The notes: generated from the sequence alone by a model not told the origin. Shown: positions 6,721-14,998, numbered from the stretch's first letter. The stretch is DNA of 64,000 bases from Flagellatimonas centrodinii (GCF_016918765.2 NZ_CP092104.1:3224001-3288000), one strand, 5' to 3'. Program-made: numbers and translations.

Positions 6721-7750
6721 GCTTGAACTGAGCGAGAAAGGAGAAAAACCACACGAAGCCTGCGCTGCGTTCTGAGAGTGGAAGTGTCGCTTTATGGTTG
6801 GTGTTTCGTATACGAATGTCCGACACCGTTCCGCTATTGAACGGAGCTTCGTCTCCCGCCTTGCCGGCGCCGATATCAATAACGACCTCTAGTGCCCTGT
6901 TCTGGCTCCAGAACTGAAAAATCTCTTCAGTGATCTCATTGCTAGCGGCTTCACATTTCGCCTTCAGCGCCTCGCGGCGGTCGGCGTTGGCAAGTTCATC
7001 AATGGTGGTGCCGGCGTACTCGAGGAAATCTAGAAAAATCTTGTCTCCTACTGAAACTTTGTCGGCGTTCTGATCCTTCTGGAGCTTTTCGAACGAGACC
7101 CGCCCCGACATACGCTCGAAGTGCGAGGTGAAGAAGAATCTCGGTTGTCTGGCGCCAAGGATATCGATGACTCCGAGGGTCAGATTCGAGTCTCGAAACT
7201 TCTTCAGGTTCTTGAGCAGTGCATCTTGCTTCGCACTTCGTTCTGCCAGATTGGATAGGGCTTTTGCAGCGTCGGTACCTTTAACTACACCGTGCAAAGC
7301 GTTGCGTTCTGTCGCGTCGAGCCCATGACTGCTCACGAGGTGGTCGAGACATTTCTTCTCGTCAACGGCAATTTCCCAGATGCGCTTGTCTTCGGCGTAA
7401 CGGAAGCCGTAGTGCGCCTCGAAAACGTCTGACTTGAGAACTCCTGATCCCAATTGGCTCTCTACCGCGGCGATGTCGTCGGAGTCGAGCTTCCACCACG
7501 TTCTGATAACTTCCGCCTGCCCGCCAGGATGTCTGTCGTCAAATCGCGTAGAGAATCTGCGCGGGTAGTCAATGGTCTCGTCCAGCGTGAACGGTTGTGA
7601 CGCGGCCGGCTTCAACGACCGAAGCGCGCTGAGTAGCGCGGTCTTGCCAGCCTCGTTCTTGCCGACAAGACACGTGAGTCCCCCTATCTCAAACTCTTCA
7701 CTATCCTCGACTGACCGATAGTTCTGAACCCTCACCTTGCACAGCTTCAT
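6721..7750 (-). pseudogene. OLD/AAA-type ATPase, 3' end deleted at the IS
   Basis: The first 343 codons of an SMC/OLD-like ATPase. It starts MKLCKVRVQNYRSVED and has a Walker A motif GKNEAGKTALLSALRSL near residues 31-47. It reaches the RSAGFVWFFSFLAQF signature region just before the IS boundary. The Walker B/D-loop part and any C-terminal Toprim or other effector domain are missing, and the frame ends in IS sequence. OLD-family ATPases often pair with nucleases in phage defence (Gabija and relatives), but the part that would classify this one is lost, so it is probably inactive. Confidence 0.8.
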
Positions 7751-7863
7751 GCGCCTATCTCCTGTAGCGTGCCCCGACCGCGCCGCCTAGTAACTGGGCG
7801 TGCCGCCTTGTATACAGGCCCCCGCCATCGTGTAAACGAATTGCTCTAACTGAACGAAAAGCG

Positions 7864-7884
7864 CCCTCCGCTGATTGCGGAGGG
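7864..7884. terminator. Hairpin upstream of the ATPase remnant
   Basis: CCCTCCGC and GCGGAGGG, 8-bp perfect arms around TGATT. On the minus strand it is followed by CGCTTTTCG. It could act as a weak terminator, though there is no obvious minus-strand gene upstream for it to end. Confidence 0.4.
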
Positions 7885-7961
7885 GTGAAAGCATCACACC
7901 TGACGCAACGGTGTGTTGGCTCCCTGCCAGCGCCCATTCCCTTGTTCCTGCGGAAATTATC

Positions 7962-7990
7962 GGCAGGTGTACTTTTTGGTACCACCTGCC
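7962..7990. promoter_or_regulatory. Inverted repeat upstream of the RHH-like gene
   Basis: GGCAGGTG and CACCTGCC, 8-bp perfect arms separated by 13 bp. It lies 60 bp before the chosen start of the downstream gene. This could be an operator for autoregulation, or a hairpin; inference only. Confidence 0.4.
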
Positions 7991-8049
7991 AGCATCCGTT
8001 ATGCCTCAATGGCTTGCATATGTCGATTCACAAGCCAGCCGAGGCCCCA

Positions 8050-8469
8050 ATGACCAGCAGAAATACGCCGCCAAAGTACCTGAGAATGCACCTCCACCTG
8101 GACGAGAACACGGCTCGTCAGGTCCGCGTCCAGGCGCACCGATGGGGGTTGAACGACACCCAGACGGTCAAGCAGTTGATCAGGCTCGGGCTGGACGCCT
8201 CACGTGATAACGCAGGAGGGAGTGCCGCCGTAGCCGAGCTTTCGGCGGGCCTCAATCGCATCGCCCAGCAGCTTCAGATCGCGCTGCTTGAGAACATGCA
8301 ATTGACCCGTGAGTGCTACCGGGCACTGCACCCGAAACTGTCCGACGAGCAGCGCATGGAACGCTACAAGGCGATGCGCAAGGCAACCCTGGAAACCCTC
8401 CAGAAGCGGCAGAACGCGAGCGAATCGGCGCCTGCTTCACCGGCGGAGGGTGCGATTTCTTCGCAATGA
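8050..8469 (+). CDS. Small probable ribbon-helix-helix / mobilisation-type protein
   Basis: 139 aa. The ATG at 8050 has GAGG five bases upstream, better than the in-frame ATG at 8020. The N-terminal segment LRMHLHLDENTARQVRVQAH followed by GLNDTQTVKQLIRLGLDAS has the strand-helix-helix spacing of Arc/MetJ-type DNA-binding proteins. The C-terminal half is a long helix (ELSAGLNRIAQQLQIALL) with a charged tail. Similar proteins occur as MobC-like or accessory factors on mobile elements. It faces the restriction gene tail to tail. Function not proven. Confidence 0.5.
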   Translation: MTSRNTPPKYLRMHLHLDENTARQVRVQAHRWGLNDTQTVKQLIRLGLDASRDNAGGSAAVAELSAGLNRIAQQLQIALLENMQLTRECYRALHPKLSDEQRMERYKAMRKATLETLQKRQNASESAPASPAEGAISSQ

Positions 8470-8473
8470 TTCA

Positions 8474-8492
8474 GGGTAGTAGATGCCTACCC
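8474..8492. terminator. Convergent-gene hairpin
   Basis: GGGTAG and CTACCC around a 7-nt loop, located in the 17-nt gap between two convergent stop codons and overlapping the restriction-gene stop. No T-run follows. Confidence 0.4.
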
Positions 8493-9227
8493 ATCAAGGC
8501 GCGCAGCGGCCGCCGCAATGTGCCCAGCAAGTCCGGTAACGACAGCTTTCAGGCTCGTCAGATCAGACATCTGAGTGAAGTGTCCGGTCAGGGCATCAGC
8601 GCGCTTGGTGGCCAACAGTGCAGCCGATGAGTACAGGCCTTCCTGCACAAGGCGCTGACATAGGATGTCGTATCGCTGCAGGTATGAGGCTCCCTTGAAC
8701 ACCTCGAAAACGGGGAAATGTGGTGAGCTATCGCGCACTGGTGTTCGTGATTCGGGGGCATCCTCGACGGCCATTATCCAGGCGATGAAGGGGCGCGGCT
8801 GCTCCCCGAATGCGCCTTCGCGATATGCCGTCCACAGATCGTGAGCCGTGCCTATCGCTTCCTCGGTTCGGTTGTTGAAGTTGTTCCCGAATGACGGGCC
8901 AACTTGGCTTTTCAACTCGACGGCCGCGACCAGTTCGCCCTTGTAAGTAACCAGCAGGTCCCACAGTTTTGTTGGCCTGAAGTACCCCGGCAAAGTGAGC
9001 ATTGCGCGGTTCTTATGGATGTCTGCGCCCTGCAACCCGTTAAGGCGAACCAGATCAATGACCAGATCAAGAAAGCCATCCATATTCTTACCGCTGGTGA
9101 CGCCAGCACGCTCACCCTGATCGACTCTTCCGGCCTCGATCTGCTTCTGTCTTGCGGCCTCCCGCGCGCCCCAGAACGTCTTGATCGCCTCTTGAGCGCG
9201 TTCTTCGTAGTTCGCCAGATTGAGCAA
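8487..9227 (-). CDS. PaeR7I/XhoI-family type II restriction endonuclease
   Basis: 246 aa, exactly the usual length of R.PaeR7I-like enzymes, which cleave CTCGAG. The PD-(D/E)xK core is visible as [21 protein letters not shown], split here as Asp90 and the ELK at 104-106. The conserved [17 protein letters not shown] follows, then [12 protein letters not shown] and the [18 protein letters not shown]-terminal helices. The start codon is TTG, 3 nt beyond the methylase stop and in the same reading frame; GGGGG lies about 7 nt upstream. Target specificity is inferred from the family and could differ. Confidence 0.88.
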   Translation of the reverse strand: MLNLANYEERAQEAIKTFWGAREAARQKQIEAGRVDQGERAGVTSGKNMDGFLDLVIDLVRLNGLQGADIHKNRAMLTLPGYFRPTKLWDLLVTYKGELVAAVELKSQVGPSFGNNFNNRTEEAIGTAHDLWTAYREGAFGEQPRPFIAWIMAVEDAPESRTPVRDSSPHFPVFEVFKGASYLQRYDILCQRLVQEGLYSSAALLATKRADALTGHFTQMSDLTSLKAVVTGLAGHIAAAAARLDG

Positions 9228-9230
9228 AAG

Positions 9231-10952
9231 TTAGCCCCCGTTTCCGCCCAGAGCAGCGCGCTCTGCGGCATTCAAGTGATAGAGATCGAACACGACTTCG
9301 TCGCACCGCAGCCGGCTTCTGGATTCGCCGGCCTCGACCAACTTGGCGCGCATTTCAGGTGGAACGTCCGCCCACTGGGGCACACGAATCCGGCGTAAGT
9401 ACTGTGCCTGGAATCGAAGAAAGCCCCCCCTCATCTTGGTCGAATAGGTGCTGATGAACAGACGAGCGATCGACGACAGAAGTACCGCCTGCAGGGCGCG
9501 CAAGTCCCACGAATCGGACACCACGAAGTACAAATTGTGATGCGGATAGAGATTGCCCGGCTCGAAAACGATGTGCGCTTCCCCCTTGATGTCGGGTATC
9601 AGAAGCTTCGGCTTTCGCGCCAACGCAGGCGTGATCCTGTCGATGGTCCGGTACCAGTTTGCGGGTGCCTTCTGCGCACAGTGGCGCTTCTGAATGAGCG
9701 CACGATTTCGCTCCAGGTACGCTGCAAGTCGAGGGTACTTGGTGAGATCGACCAATCCCCCGGTGTCCTCGAACGGATTGATGACTCCGTTGCCTTTCCA
9801 TTGCACTTCGCCGGACTCGATGTCCTTTGTCGTGACCAGCGGAAGCTTTCTATCCGCCTCGACATCAAGGGCGGAAAACTCGCCGATGAATGCCTTATCC
9901 GCTCCGGTAGCGACGCCGATGCCGACCTTGCAGCCTGCCTCTTCCAGGGTGGGCAACTCGGCTTCAAGGCGGCGGATTACTGCCATTTGGTCGGCGGCAT
10001 CGAGCAGCCAGGGCGCATCTCCACCTGTCACCTTCGCCAGCACTTTGACGTGCTCAGAATCTTCCCCATTGGCAAGATCGCGTGCGAGGGAGGTCAGGAA
10101 TTCGTGCGTCAGATTCGGCCTGTGGGCCGTCGCGGTGGGGCCGCCATGCTGTCGTGAAATGACAGTGATCGCCGGATAGGTTGCGACCTCCCTCATGAAG
10201 GGCTGGGTGCCGACCATGTCCACGAAGATTCGGAGGTGGAACCCGCCGTCTATGAAGGCGCGTAACGGCCCTCCGTATCGATTCTTCATCCATCGGTCGG
10301 CGCAGATGAAGCCTTGGCTTCCCCCTTGCTTCAAGAGCGATAGGGATCGCTCAATGAACGGCACATACAAATCTGCACGGTCATACAGCGTCCGGAACCG
10401 TCGCCGATACTCTCGGAGTAAGGGCGTGGGAATCAGCTCCTGGCGAACGTAGGGGGGGTTGCCAACTACAAAGTCGAATGGGCTACCCACATCGGCCAAC
10501 AAGAAGTCGCCCTGACGCAACCACGAGGCCGTCAAGGTGTCCGCCTCGGCCGAGGTAAATCCCTCGTCAACCAGCTCTGCAATGAGCGCCGAGCGAGTCG
10601 CCTCGAATGTTTCGCGATGCAGCTCGAAAGCAACCAGTGCTTGCTGTAGGTCTGCAACTGACCCGCCGTCACGCCGCCAGGCGGTCAGCAATCGGCGAAG
10701 GATGGGCCGCAGGAAGTCTCCGGCCCCGAAAGACGGCTCCAGAAGACGGCAGCGATGAAGTGCTACCCCGTCCGTATATCCGACCAGGTCGAGGATGAAC
10801 TCGACTACCTCGGGGCGGGTGTAGACCGCACCATGACCGTCCTCGATCTCGCTTGCGGCAAGCTGTTCCACCGCGCTGGCCACAGAGGCTTCCTGCGGCA
10901 CCGGCAAGTCATCGAACAGCGCCAGGGTCTGGAGGTCGGGGTCTTCAATCAA
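9231..10952 (-). CDS. PaeR7I-family adenine-specific DNA methyltransferase
   Basis: 573-aa N6-adenine methylase that protects the target of the adjacent endonuclease. The AdoMet-binding motif is [11 protein letters not shown] (residues 71-81) and the catalytic motif is NPPY (165-168, followed by VRQE). The C-terminal target-recognition region includes [21 protein letters not shown] and [20 protein letters not shown], here shortened to [12 protein letters not shown] and [12 protein letters not shown]. The listed start is TTG, because no ATG sits in a suitable place and the product then begins [16 protein letters not shown]; the true start is uncertain. It is transcribed first, with the endonuclease 3 nt behind, the usual arrangement for letting methylation precede cutting. 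Confidence 0.88.
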   Translation of the reverse strand: MIEDPDLQTLALFDDLPVPQEASVASAVEQLAASEIEDGHGAVYTRPEVVEFILDLVGYTDGVALHRCRLLEPSFGAGDFLRPILRRLLTAWRRDGGSVADLQQALVAFELHRETFEATRSALIAELVDEGFTSAEADTLTASWLRQGDFLLADVGSPFDFVVGNPPYVRQELIPTPLLREYRRRFRTLYDRADLYVPFIERSLSLLKQGGSQGFICADRWMKNRYGGPLRAFIDGGFHLRIFVDMVGTQPFMREVATYPAITVISRQHGGPTATAHRPNLTHEFLTSLARDLANGEDSEHVKVLAKVTGGDAPWLLDAADQMAVIRRLEAELPTLEEAGCKVGIGVATGADKAFIGEFSALDVEADRKLPLVTTKDIESGEVQWKGNGVINPFEDTGGLVDLTKYPRLAAYLERNRALIQKRHCAQKAPANWYRTIDRITPALARKPKLLIPDIKGEAHIVFEPGNLYPHHNLYFVVSDSWDLRALQAVLLSSIARLFISTYSTKMRGGFLRFQAQYLRRIRVPQWADVPPEMRAKLVEAGESRSRLRCDEVVFDLYHLNAAERAALGGNGG

Positions 10953-11098
10953 AGCGCTGAGCCTGTCTCGCGTGTTTCGGGTCGTGTCGGTAGATGCGAG
11001 TATCTACTAGTTCCGCATCGATGTAGGGTCGCGCCAACGAGGCAAGGCAGGTGCGCTCTAATGGCTATTCCCATCCGCACTATATCCGCACCACGGGG

Positions 11099-11145
11099 GT
11101 CACTTCGGGTCACTTGGGCGCATCGGCCGTCACCGAGCGTCACTT
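11099..11145. repeat. Phased GTCAC direct repeats (possible integrase arm sites)
   Basis: GTCAC occurs at 11099, 11109, 11129 and 11139, three of the four as GTCACTT. Spacing is 10, 20 and 10 bp, putting all copies on the same face of the helix. This is how arm-type sites of lambda-like tyrosine recombinases are often arranged. Confidence 0.55.
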
Positions 11146-11159
11146 CTGAATTTTAAGGC

Positions 11160-11172
11160 AATCAATAAGTTG
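11160..11172 (+). promoter_or_regulatory. Exact IHF consensus site
   Basis: AATCAATAAGTTG fits WATCAANNNNTTR at every defined base. It lies between the phased repeats and the broken tRNA, the position of an IHF bend in an attachment site. Confidence 0.55.
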
Positions 11173-11209
11173 CATTAAAAACAGGAGGTTGCGCGACAAG
11201 CGCGGCCAG

Positions 11210-11249
11210 CTTAGAAGGCGGATGCTCTATCCAGCTGAGCTACGGGCGC
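11210..11249 (-). tRNA. tRNA-Arg(TCT) 5' half, broken after the anticodon loop
   Basis: On the minus strand it begins GCGCCCGTAGCTCAGCTGG and continues ATAGAGCATCCGCCTTCTAAG. This gives acceptor strand, D arm, 5' anticodon stem and the CCTTCTAAG loop with anticodon TCT, close to E. coli argU. After AAG the sequence becomes CTGGCC instead of the expected CGGATG, so the 3' half is absent. It is best read as one junction of an integrated element. Confidence 0.8.
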
Positions 11250-11258
11250 TCGAGCGCC
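11245..11258. repeat. 14-bp palindrome at the tRNA 5' end
   Basis: GGCGCTCGAGCGCC, a perfect palindrome with CTCGAG at its centre, overlapping the first bases of the tRNA remnant. Confidence 0.5.
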
Positions 11259-11423
11259 AGTTTAGTCGAGACACTTCGATCGCGGGCTCGCCGGTGTGAC
11301 CGCCAACGACGATCTGTCCGGCAATGGCCGCTGCCGGCCGACTGCCCCATCGAGACTCAGGGGTCAGGTCATTCACGACCGCGTCCCGGATGACGGTCGC
11401 ATATTCAATGTTTTCGTTATGAT

Positions 11424-11438
11424 AATGTGATGCACATT
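11424..11438. promoter_or_regulatory. Inverted repeat in the sulP leader
   Basis: AATGTG and CACATT around ATG, overlapping a TATGAT/GATAAT -10-like stretch and lying about 23 bp before the sulP start. It is an operator candidate. The rest of the 11250-11460 gap shows no gene. Confidence 0.4.
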
Positions 11439-11460
11439 CTCTATGCTTGGAGAAGGCCAC

Positions 11461-13143
11461 ATGATCGCTCTGGTTGAAGCGGCCCGCGCGGGGCTACTCA
11501 AACGCCAACACCTCGGCCGGAACGTCATCGCGGGCGTCATCGTCGGGGTGGTCGCGCTGCCACTGGCGATGGCCTTTGCCATCGCCAGTGGCTTAAAGCC
11601 TGAACAAGGTCTCTACACTGCCATCATCGGCGGACTGGCGGTCTCCCTTTTCGGCGGCAGTCGGGTGCAGATCGCCGGCCCCACCGGGGCGTTTATCGTC
11701 ATCCTCGCCGGCGTCACTGCCGAGCACGGCGTAGAAGGGCTGCTGCTGGCCACCCTGATGGCGGGTGTCATTCTCATCCTCCTTGGCGCTGCCCGCCTTG
11801 GGGCCGTCATCCGCTTCATACCCAACCCTGTCGTCGTCGGGTTCACGGCCGGCATCGGTGTGATCATCTGGGTGGGCCAGTGGAAAGACTTTCTGGGTCT
11901 GCCGACAGCCTCGAGCGGCGCATTCCATGAAACGCTGTTGAATCTATTGCAGTCACTGCCAGATCTGCACCCCGTGACCACCGCACTGGGGACGCTCAGT
12001 CTGCTGCTGACCCTGTATGGTCCGCGGCTACCCGGCATGGCGCGGATTCCAGGACCGCTGATCGCGATGTCGGTCGCGACTGCGCTGCAGTGGTCCATGA
12101 ACTTCGAGGGCGTCGCCACCATCGACAGCGCTTTCGGTGGAATCCCACAAGGCCTGCCGACCCCGGATATACCGGTCATCAGCTATGACCGTCTGGTCTC
12201 GCTGGTTCCCGCCGCACTGACCATCGCCATGCTCGGTGCCATCGAGTCGCTGCTGTCTGCCGTCGTGGCTGATGGCATGGCCGGAACCCGACACGATCCG
12301 AATCAGGAGCTGATCGGACAGGGCGTGGCCAATATGCTGACGCCACTGTTCGGTGGATTTGCCGCAACCGGGGCGATCGCGCGCACGGCCACGAGCCTCC
12401 GCAACGGCGCCAACAGCCCGGTCGCAGGCATCGTCCACACCCTGACGCTGCTGTCGGTGCTCCTGCTGCTCGCGCCCCTGGCAGCGGCTGTTCCACTGTG
12501 CGCGCTGGCCGCCATTCTATTCGTGGTGGCATGGAACATGGCGAACGTCGGTCACTTCATCCGGCTGATTCGTACCGCCCCCCGTTCGGACGTGATCATC
12601 CTGTTGATCACCTTCATTCTCACCATCACCACCGACCTGGTCGTCGCGGTCAATGTCGGGGTCATCCTCGCAATGTTGCTGTTCATGCGGCGAATGGCCG
12701 CAGCCGTCGAGATCGTCAGCACATCAGACACTTCACCGAGCAATGCGATGTTGCCGGACCAAACCTCAACCCTGCCGCGCGAGGTCCTCATTTTCACCAT
12801 CGAGGGCCCGTTCTTCTTCGCAGCGGTTGAGCATCTTGAGCGCGCCCTGCGCGAGACCGGCGCCGACCCCCGTTGCATGGTGATTCGACTTCATCAGGTG
12901 CCCTTCGTCGATATCACCGGCATTCAAGCGCTGGACGATGCCATCCACAATCTGGAACAACGCGGCGTTGTAGTGCTGCTGAGCGAGGCCAGATCAAATG
13001 TGCTCCGCAAGCTCATACGGGGCGGACTGCTTCGAAGGCACGGCCTCCGGCGACGCCATTTTCGCCAATTCGAGAACGCGATCCGCACAGCGCGGCGCGC
13101 CCACAGCACACCCACCGCTCAGAGATCTTCAACAGATGCATGA
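11461..13143 (+). CDS. SulP (SLC26) family anion transporter with STAS domain
   Basis: 560-aa inner-membrane permease. The N-terminal SulP signature is present (GVVALPLAMAFAIASGLKPE, then GLYTAIIGGLAVSLFGGSRVQIAGPTGAF read in pieces), with about 12 hydrophobic segments up to residue 440. The C-terminal STAS domain (about 450-545) contains REVLIFTIEGPFFFAA and VPFVDITGIQALDDA. Family members carry sulfate, bicarbonate or dicarboxylates; the substrate cannot be read from sequence. The ATG at 11461 is preceded by GGAGAAGG at good spacing. A small membrane-protein gene overlaps its 3' end. Confidence 0.92.
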   Translation: MIALVEAARAGLLKRQHLGRNVIAGVIVGVVALPLAMAFAIASGLKPEQGLYTAIIGGLAVSLFGGSRVQIAGPTGAFIVILAGVTAEHGVEGLLLATLMAGVILILLGAARLGAVIRFIPNPVVVGFTAGIGVIIWVGQWKDFLGLPTASSGAFHETLLNLLQSLPDLHPVTTALGTLSLLLTLYGPRLPGMARIPGPLIAMSVATALQWSMNFEGVATIDSAFGGIPQGLPTPDIPVISYDRLVSLVPAALTIAMLGAIESLLSAVVADGMAGTRHDPNQELIGQGVANMLTPLFGGFAATGAIARTATSLRNGANSPVAGIVHTLTLLSVLLLLAPLAAAVPLCALAAILFVVAWNMANVGHFIRLIRTAPRSDVIILLITFILTITTDLVVAVNVGVILAMLLFMRRMAAAVEIVSTSDTSPSNAMLPDQTSTLPREVLIFTIEGPFFFAAVEHLERALRETGADPRCMVIRLHQVPFVDITGIQALDDAIHNLEQRGVVVLLSEARSNVLRKLIRGGLLRRHGLRRRHFRQFENAIRTARRAHSTPTAQRSSTDA

Positions 13144-13360
13144 TTCCCGGCAAACACCACAGAATCGGATCGGCCCGGTGCGGGCCGCCATGATCATCCT
13201 GGCCGCCGCTGTCGGTGTCAGCAGTGGCCGACGGCGCGGCCAAGAGCTTGCACACATCAGTTCTGGTGCCCTGCTACTGGCTTTTCTGGTGCTGGGGTTG
13301 GTGCTCTATGCAGGAATGCGACTGTTCGTGCATCTGGTTCAGGCGCAATTGACGCCCTGA
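13136..13360 (+). CDS. Small membrane protein overlapping the SulP gene
   Basis: 74 aa; its ATG lies 8 nt before the end of the SulP gene, a layout favouring translational coupling. The N-terminal half is polar (MHDSRQTPQNRIGPVR) with a short hydrophobic patch. A strong transmembrane helix (ALLLAFLVLGLVLYAGM) lies near the C-terminus. Not recognised. It may be a small partner of the transporter, but the overlap is the only evidence. Confidence 0.55.
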   Translation: MHDSRQTPQNRIGPVRAAMIILAAAVGVSSGRRRGQELAHISSGALLLAFLVLGLVLYAGMRLFVHLVQAQLTP

Positions 13361-13378
13361 CCCGACAGCACCTTCCCG

Positions 13379-13570
13379 CTACGAGCGACTGCGACCACCA
13401 CGCACGGTGGTCTTGGCGCCATAAACGACCCCATGATCCGACAGGTAGCCGCGGATGAGCTGCCGTAGCACCTGCGACGGCGTCAGATCCTGCTGGGCAC
13501 ACAGCGCTTCGAATGCACGCTTCTTGTCCGGATCAAGCAAAAAAGTGAACCGCGCGGTCTTGGATTCCAT
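13379..13570 (-). CDS. Small RHH (Arc/CopG-like) DNA-binding protein
   Basis: 63 aa: a beta strand TARFTFLLDPDKKRAFEALC, then DLTPSQVLRQLIRGYL, the ribbon-helix-helix pattern, with a basic C-terminal tail. It is probably a transcriptional regulator or an orphan antitoxin. No Shine-Dalgarno precedes the ATG, and a -10-like TAGTAT ends only 6 nt before it, so the mRNA may be leaderless. It is divergent from the MFS gene, which it could regulate from the 90-bp shared gap. Confidence 0.7.
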   Translation of the reverse strand: MESKTARFTFLLDPDKKRAFEALCAQQDLTPSQVLRQLIRGYLSDHGVVYGAKTTVRGGRSRS

Positions 13571-13576
13571 GTCGAA

Positions 13577-13582
13577 ATACTA
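13577..13582 (-). promoter_or_regulatory. Candidate -10 for a leaderless RHH transcript
   Basis: TAGTAT on the minus strand, ending 6 nt before the ATG; GACAAT about 18 nt upstream could be the -35. A CACATGTG palindrome lies between them. Confidence 0.4.
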
Positions 13583-13660
13583 GCATCCCGTGCACATGTG
13601 ATTGTCACCGGTCTCCCGGCATGACACCGCCGGATCAACCGCTCTTGGTAGCATGGCTGG

Positions 13661-14941
13661 ATGAGTTCATTCCGCGGCACTGCCGCCCCCCTGTCCGCCC
13701 TGCTCACCGGCGTTGCCCTGTTGCTGCTCGGTACCGGCCTGCTCAATACCCTGCTGTCGGTGCGGGCCGTGCAGAACGGCCTCGACAGCACGCTGCTGGG
13801 ACTGGTGATGTCGGCCTACTTCGTCGGCTTCATTCTCGGCACCTTTCTGTCACCGGTGATGATCCGCCGGGTCGGTCATATCCGCACCTTTGCGTGCTGT
13901 GCGGCGGTCGCCGCGAGCACGGTGCTGGGCCACGCGTTGACCGATCATCCGGGTATCTGGATGCTGCTGCGCGCCCTCACCGGAATCAGCCTGGTGGGGC
14001 TCTATGCGGTCATTGAAAGTTGGCTGGCGGCACGTGCACAGGGGTCGGAACGGGGACGCGTATTTGCGCTCTACATGATCGTCAACCTGCTGGCGTTGGC
14101 GGCCGGCCAGTTCCTGATGCTGCTGGCGCCGGCACAGAGTTTTGCCCTGTTCGCCCTGATCGCAATGCTGGTCAACCTGTCACTGGTCCCCATTGCCTTC
14201 ACCCGGCTCGAACAACCCTTGGCGCCCCATTCCCCACGCCTGCATATCGGCGAGATGGTGGCGACGGCTCCGACCGCCGCGGCCTGTGCCTTGCTGTCGG
14301 GTCTGGCGATGGGCGCCTTCTGGGGCATGCTGCCCGCCTATGTGCAGGGCGCCGGGGCCGGCGCCTCCGGCGTCGCCATTTTCATGAGCACGGCGATCCT
14401 CGGCGGCGCTGCCCTGCAGTGGCCGCTGGGACGCCTGTCGGACGGACATGACCGCCGCGAGACCCTGCGCATGGTGGCCCTCGCGGCCTTGCTGGTCGCG
14501 GTGGTGGCCGGTGCCTTGAGCCTGTGGCAACCGGCCGCGCTGCCGGCGCTCATGTTTCTGTATGGCGGGCTGGCGTTCGCCGCCTACCCCATCGGCGTCG
14601 CCCATCTCAGCGACCGCCTGCCCGCAGAGCGAGTCCTCGAAGGTGCCAGTGTCTCGCTGCTGTTGCACGGCGCTGGTGCCGCCATTGGCCCGGCGCTGGC
14701 CGGCGTCTTGATGAGTATCGCCACCCCGTCGGCATTGTTCCTGCACTTTGTGCTCTGCTGGGGGGCGTTGGCCGCCTATACCCAGTGGCGCCTGCTGCGC
14801 GAACGGCCGCAACCGCAGACCACGGATGCCGGCACCTTCATTCCGATGTTGCGGACATCCCCGGTGGCACTGGAAATGCTGTCTGAAGAGCCCCCGACCG
14901 ACGATCCGTTTGCCGCAGCGCAGCATGAACGGGTATCATAG
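13661..14941 (+). CDS. MFS transporter, YcaD-like
   Basis: 426-aa inner-membrane protein with about 12 hydrophobic helices. GLVMSAYFVGFILGTFL followed by RRVGHIRTF is the loop 2-3 pattern of the YcaD/YfcJ-type MFS group. Later segments include AIFMSTAILGGAALQWPLGRLSD with its DGHDRRETLR loop. The C-terminal 50 residues are cytoplasmic and acidic (SEEPPTDDPFAAAQ). Substrate unknown. It is divergent from the RHH gene and 81 nt before the compatible-solute gene. Confidence 0.85.
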   Translation: MSSFRGTAAPLSALLTGVALLLLGTGLLNTLLSVRAVQNGLDSTLLGLVMSAYFVGFILGTFLSPVMIRRVGHIRTFACCAAVAASTVLGHALTDHPGIWMLLRALTGISLVGLYAVIESWLAARAQGSERGRVFALYMIVNLLALAAGQFLMLLAPAQSFALFALIAMLVNLSLVPIAFTRLEQPLAPHSPRLHIGEMVATAPTAAACALLSGLAMGAFWGMLPAYVQGAGAGASGVAIFMSTAILGGAALQWPLGRLSDGHDRRETLRMVALAALLVAVVAGALSLWQPAALPALMFLYGGLAFAAYPIGVAHLSDRLPAERVLEGASVSLLLHGAGAAIGPALAGVLMSIATPSALFLHFVLCWGALAAYTQWRLLRERPQPQTTDAGTFIPMLRTSPVALEMLSEEPPTDDPFAAAQHERVS

Positions 14942-14952
14942 AAAGGATTAAT

Positions 14953-14998
14953 CGTCGGCGTTCCACTTCTATTGCTTTGGCAATCGCGTCGGCGTTCC
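14953..14998 (+). repeat. Direct repeat in the ggpPS leader
   Basis: CGTCGGCGTTCC occurs at 14953 and 14987, 34 bp apart, inside the 81-nt gap before the solute-synthesis gene. A regulatory role is possible, but it may be chance in GC-rich DNA. Confidence 0.35.

Noticed and set aside
8474-8492. Third copy of the CTAC/GTAG operator
   Set aside because: The half-sites are in the opposite order (GGGTAG then CTACCC), spacing is 7, and it lies between convergent stops; a terminator hairpin is the simpler reading.
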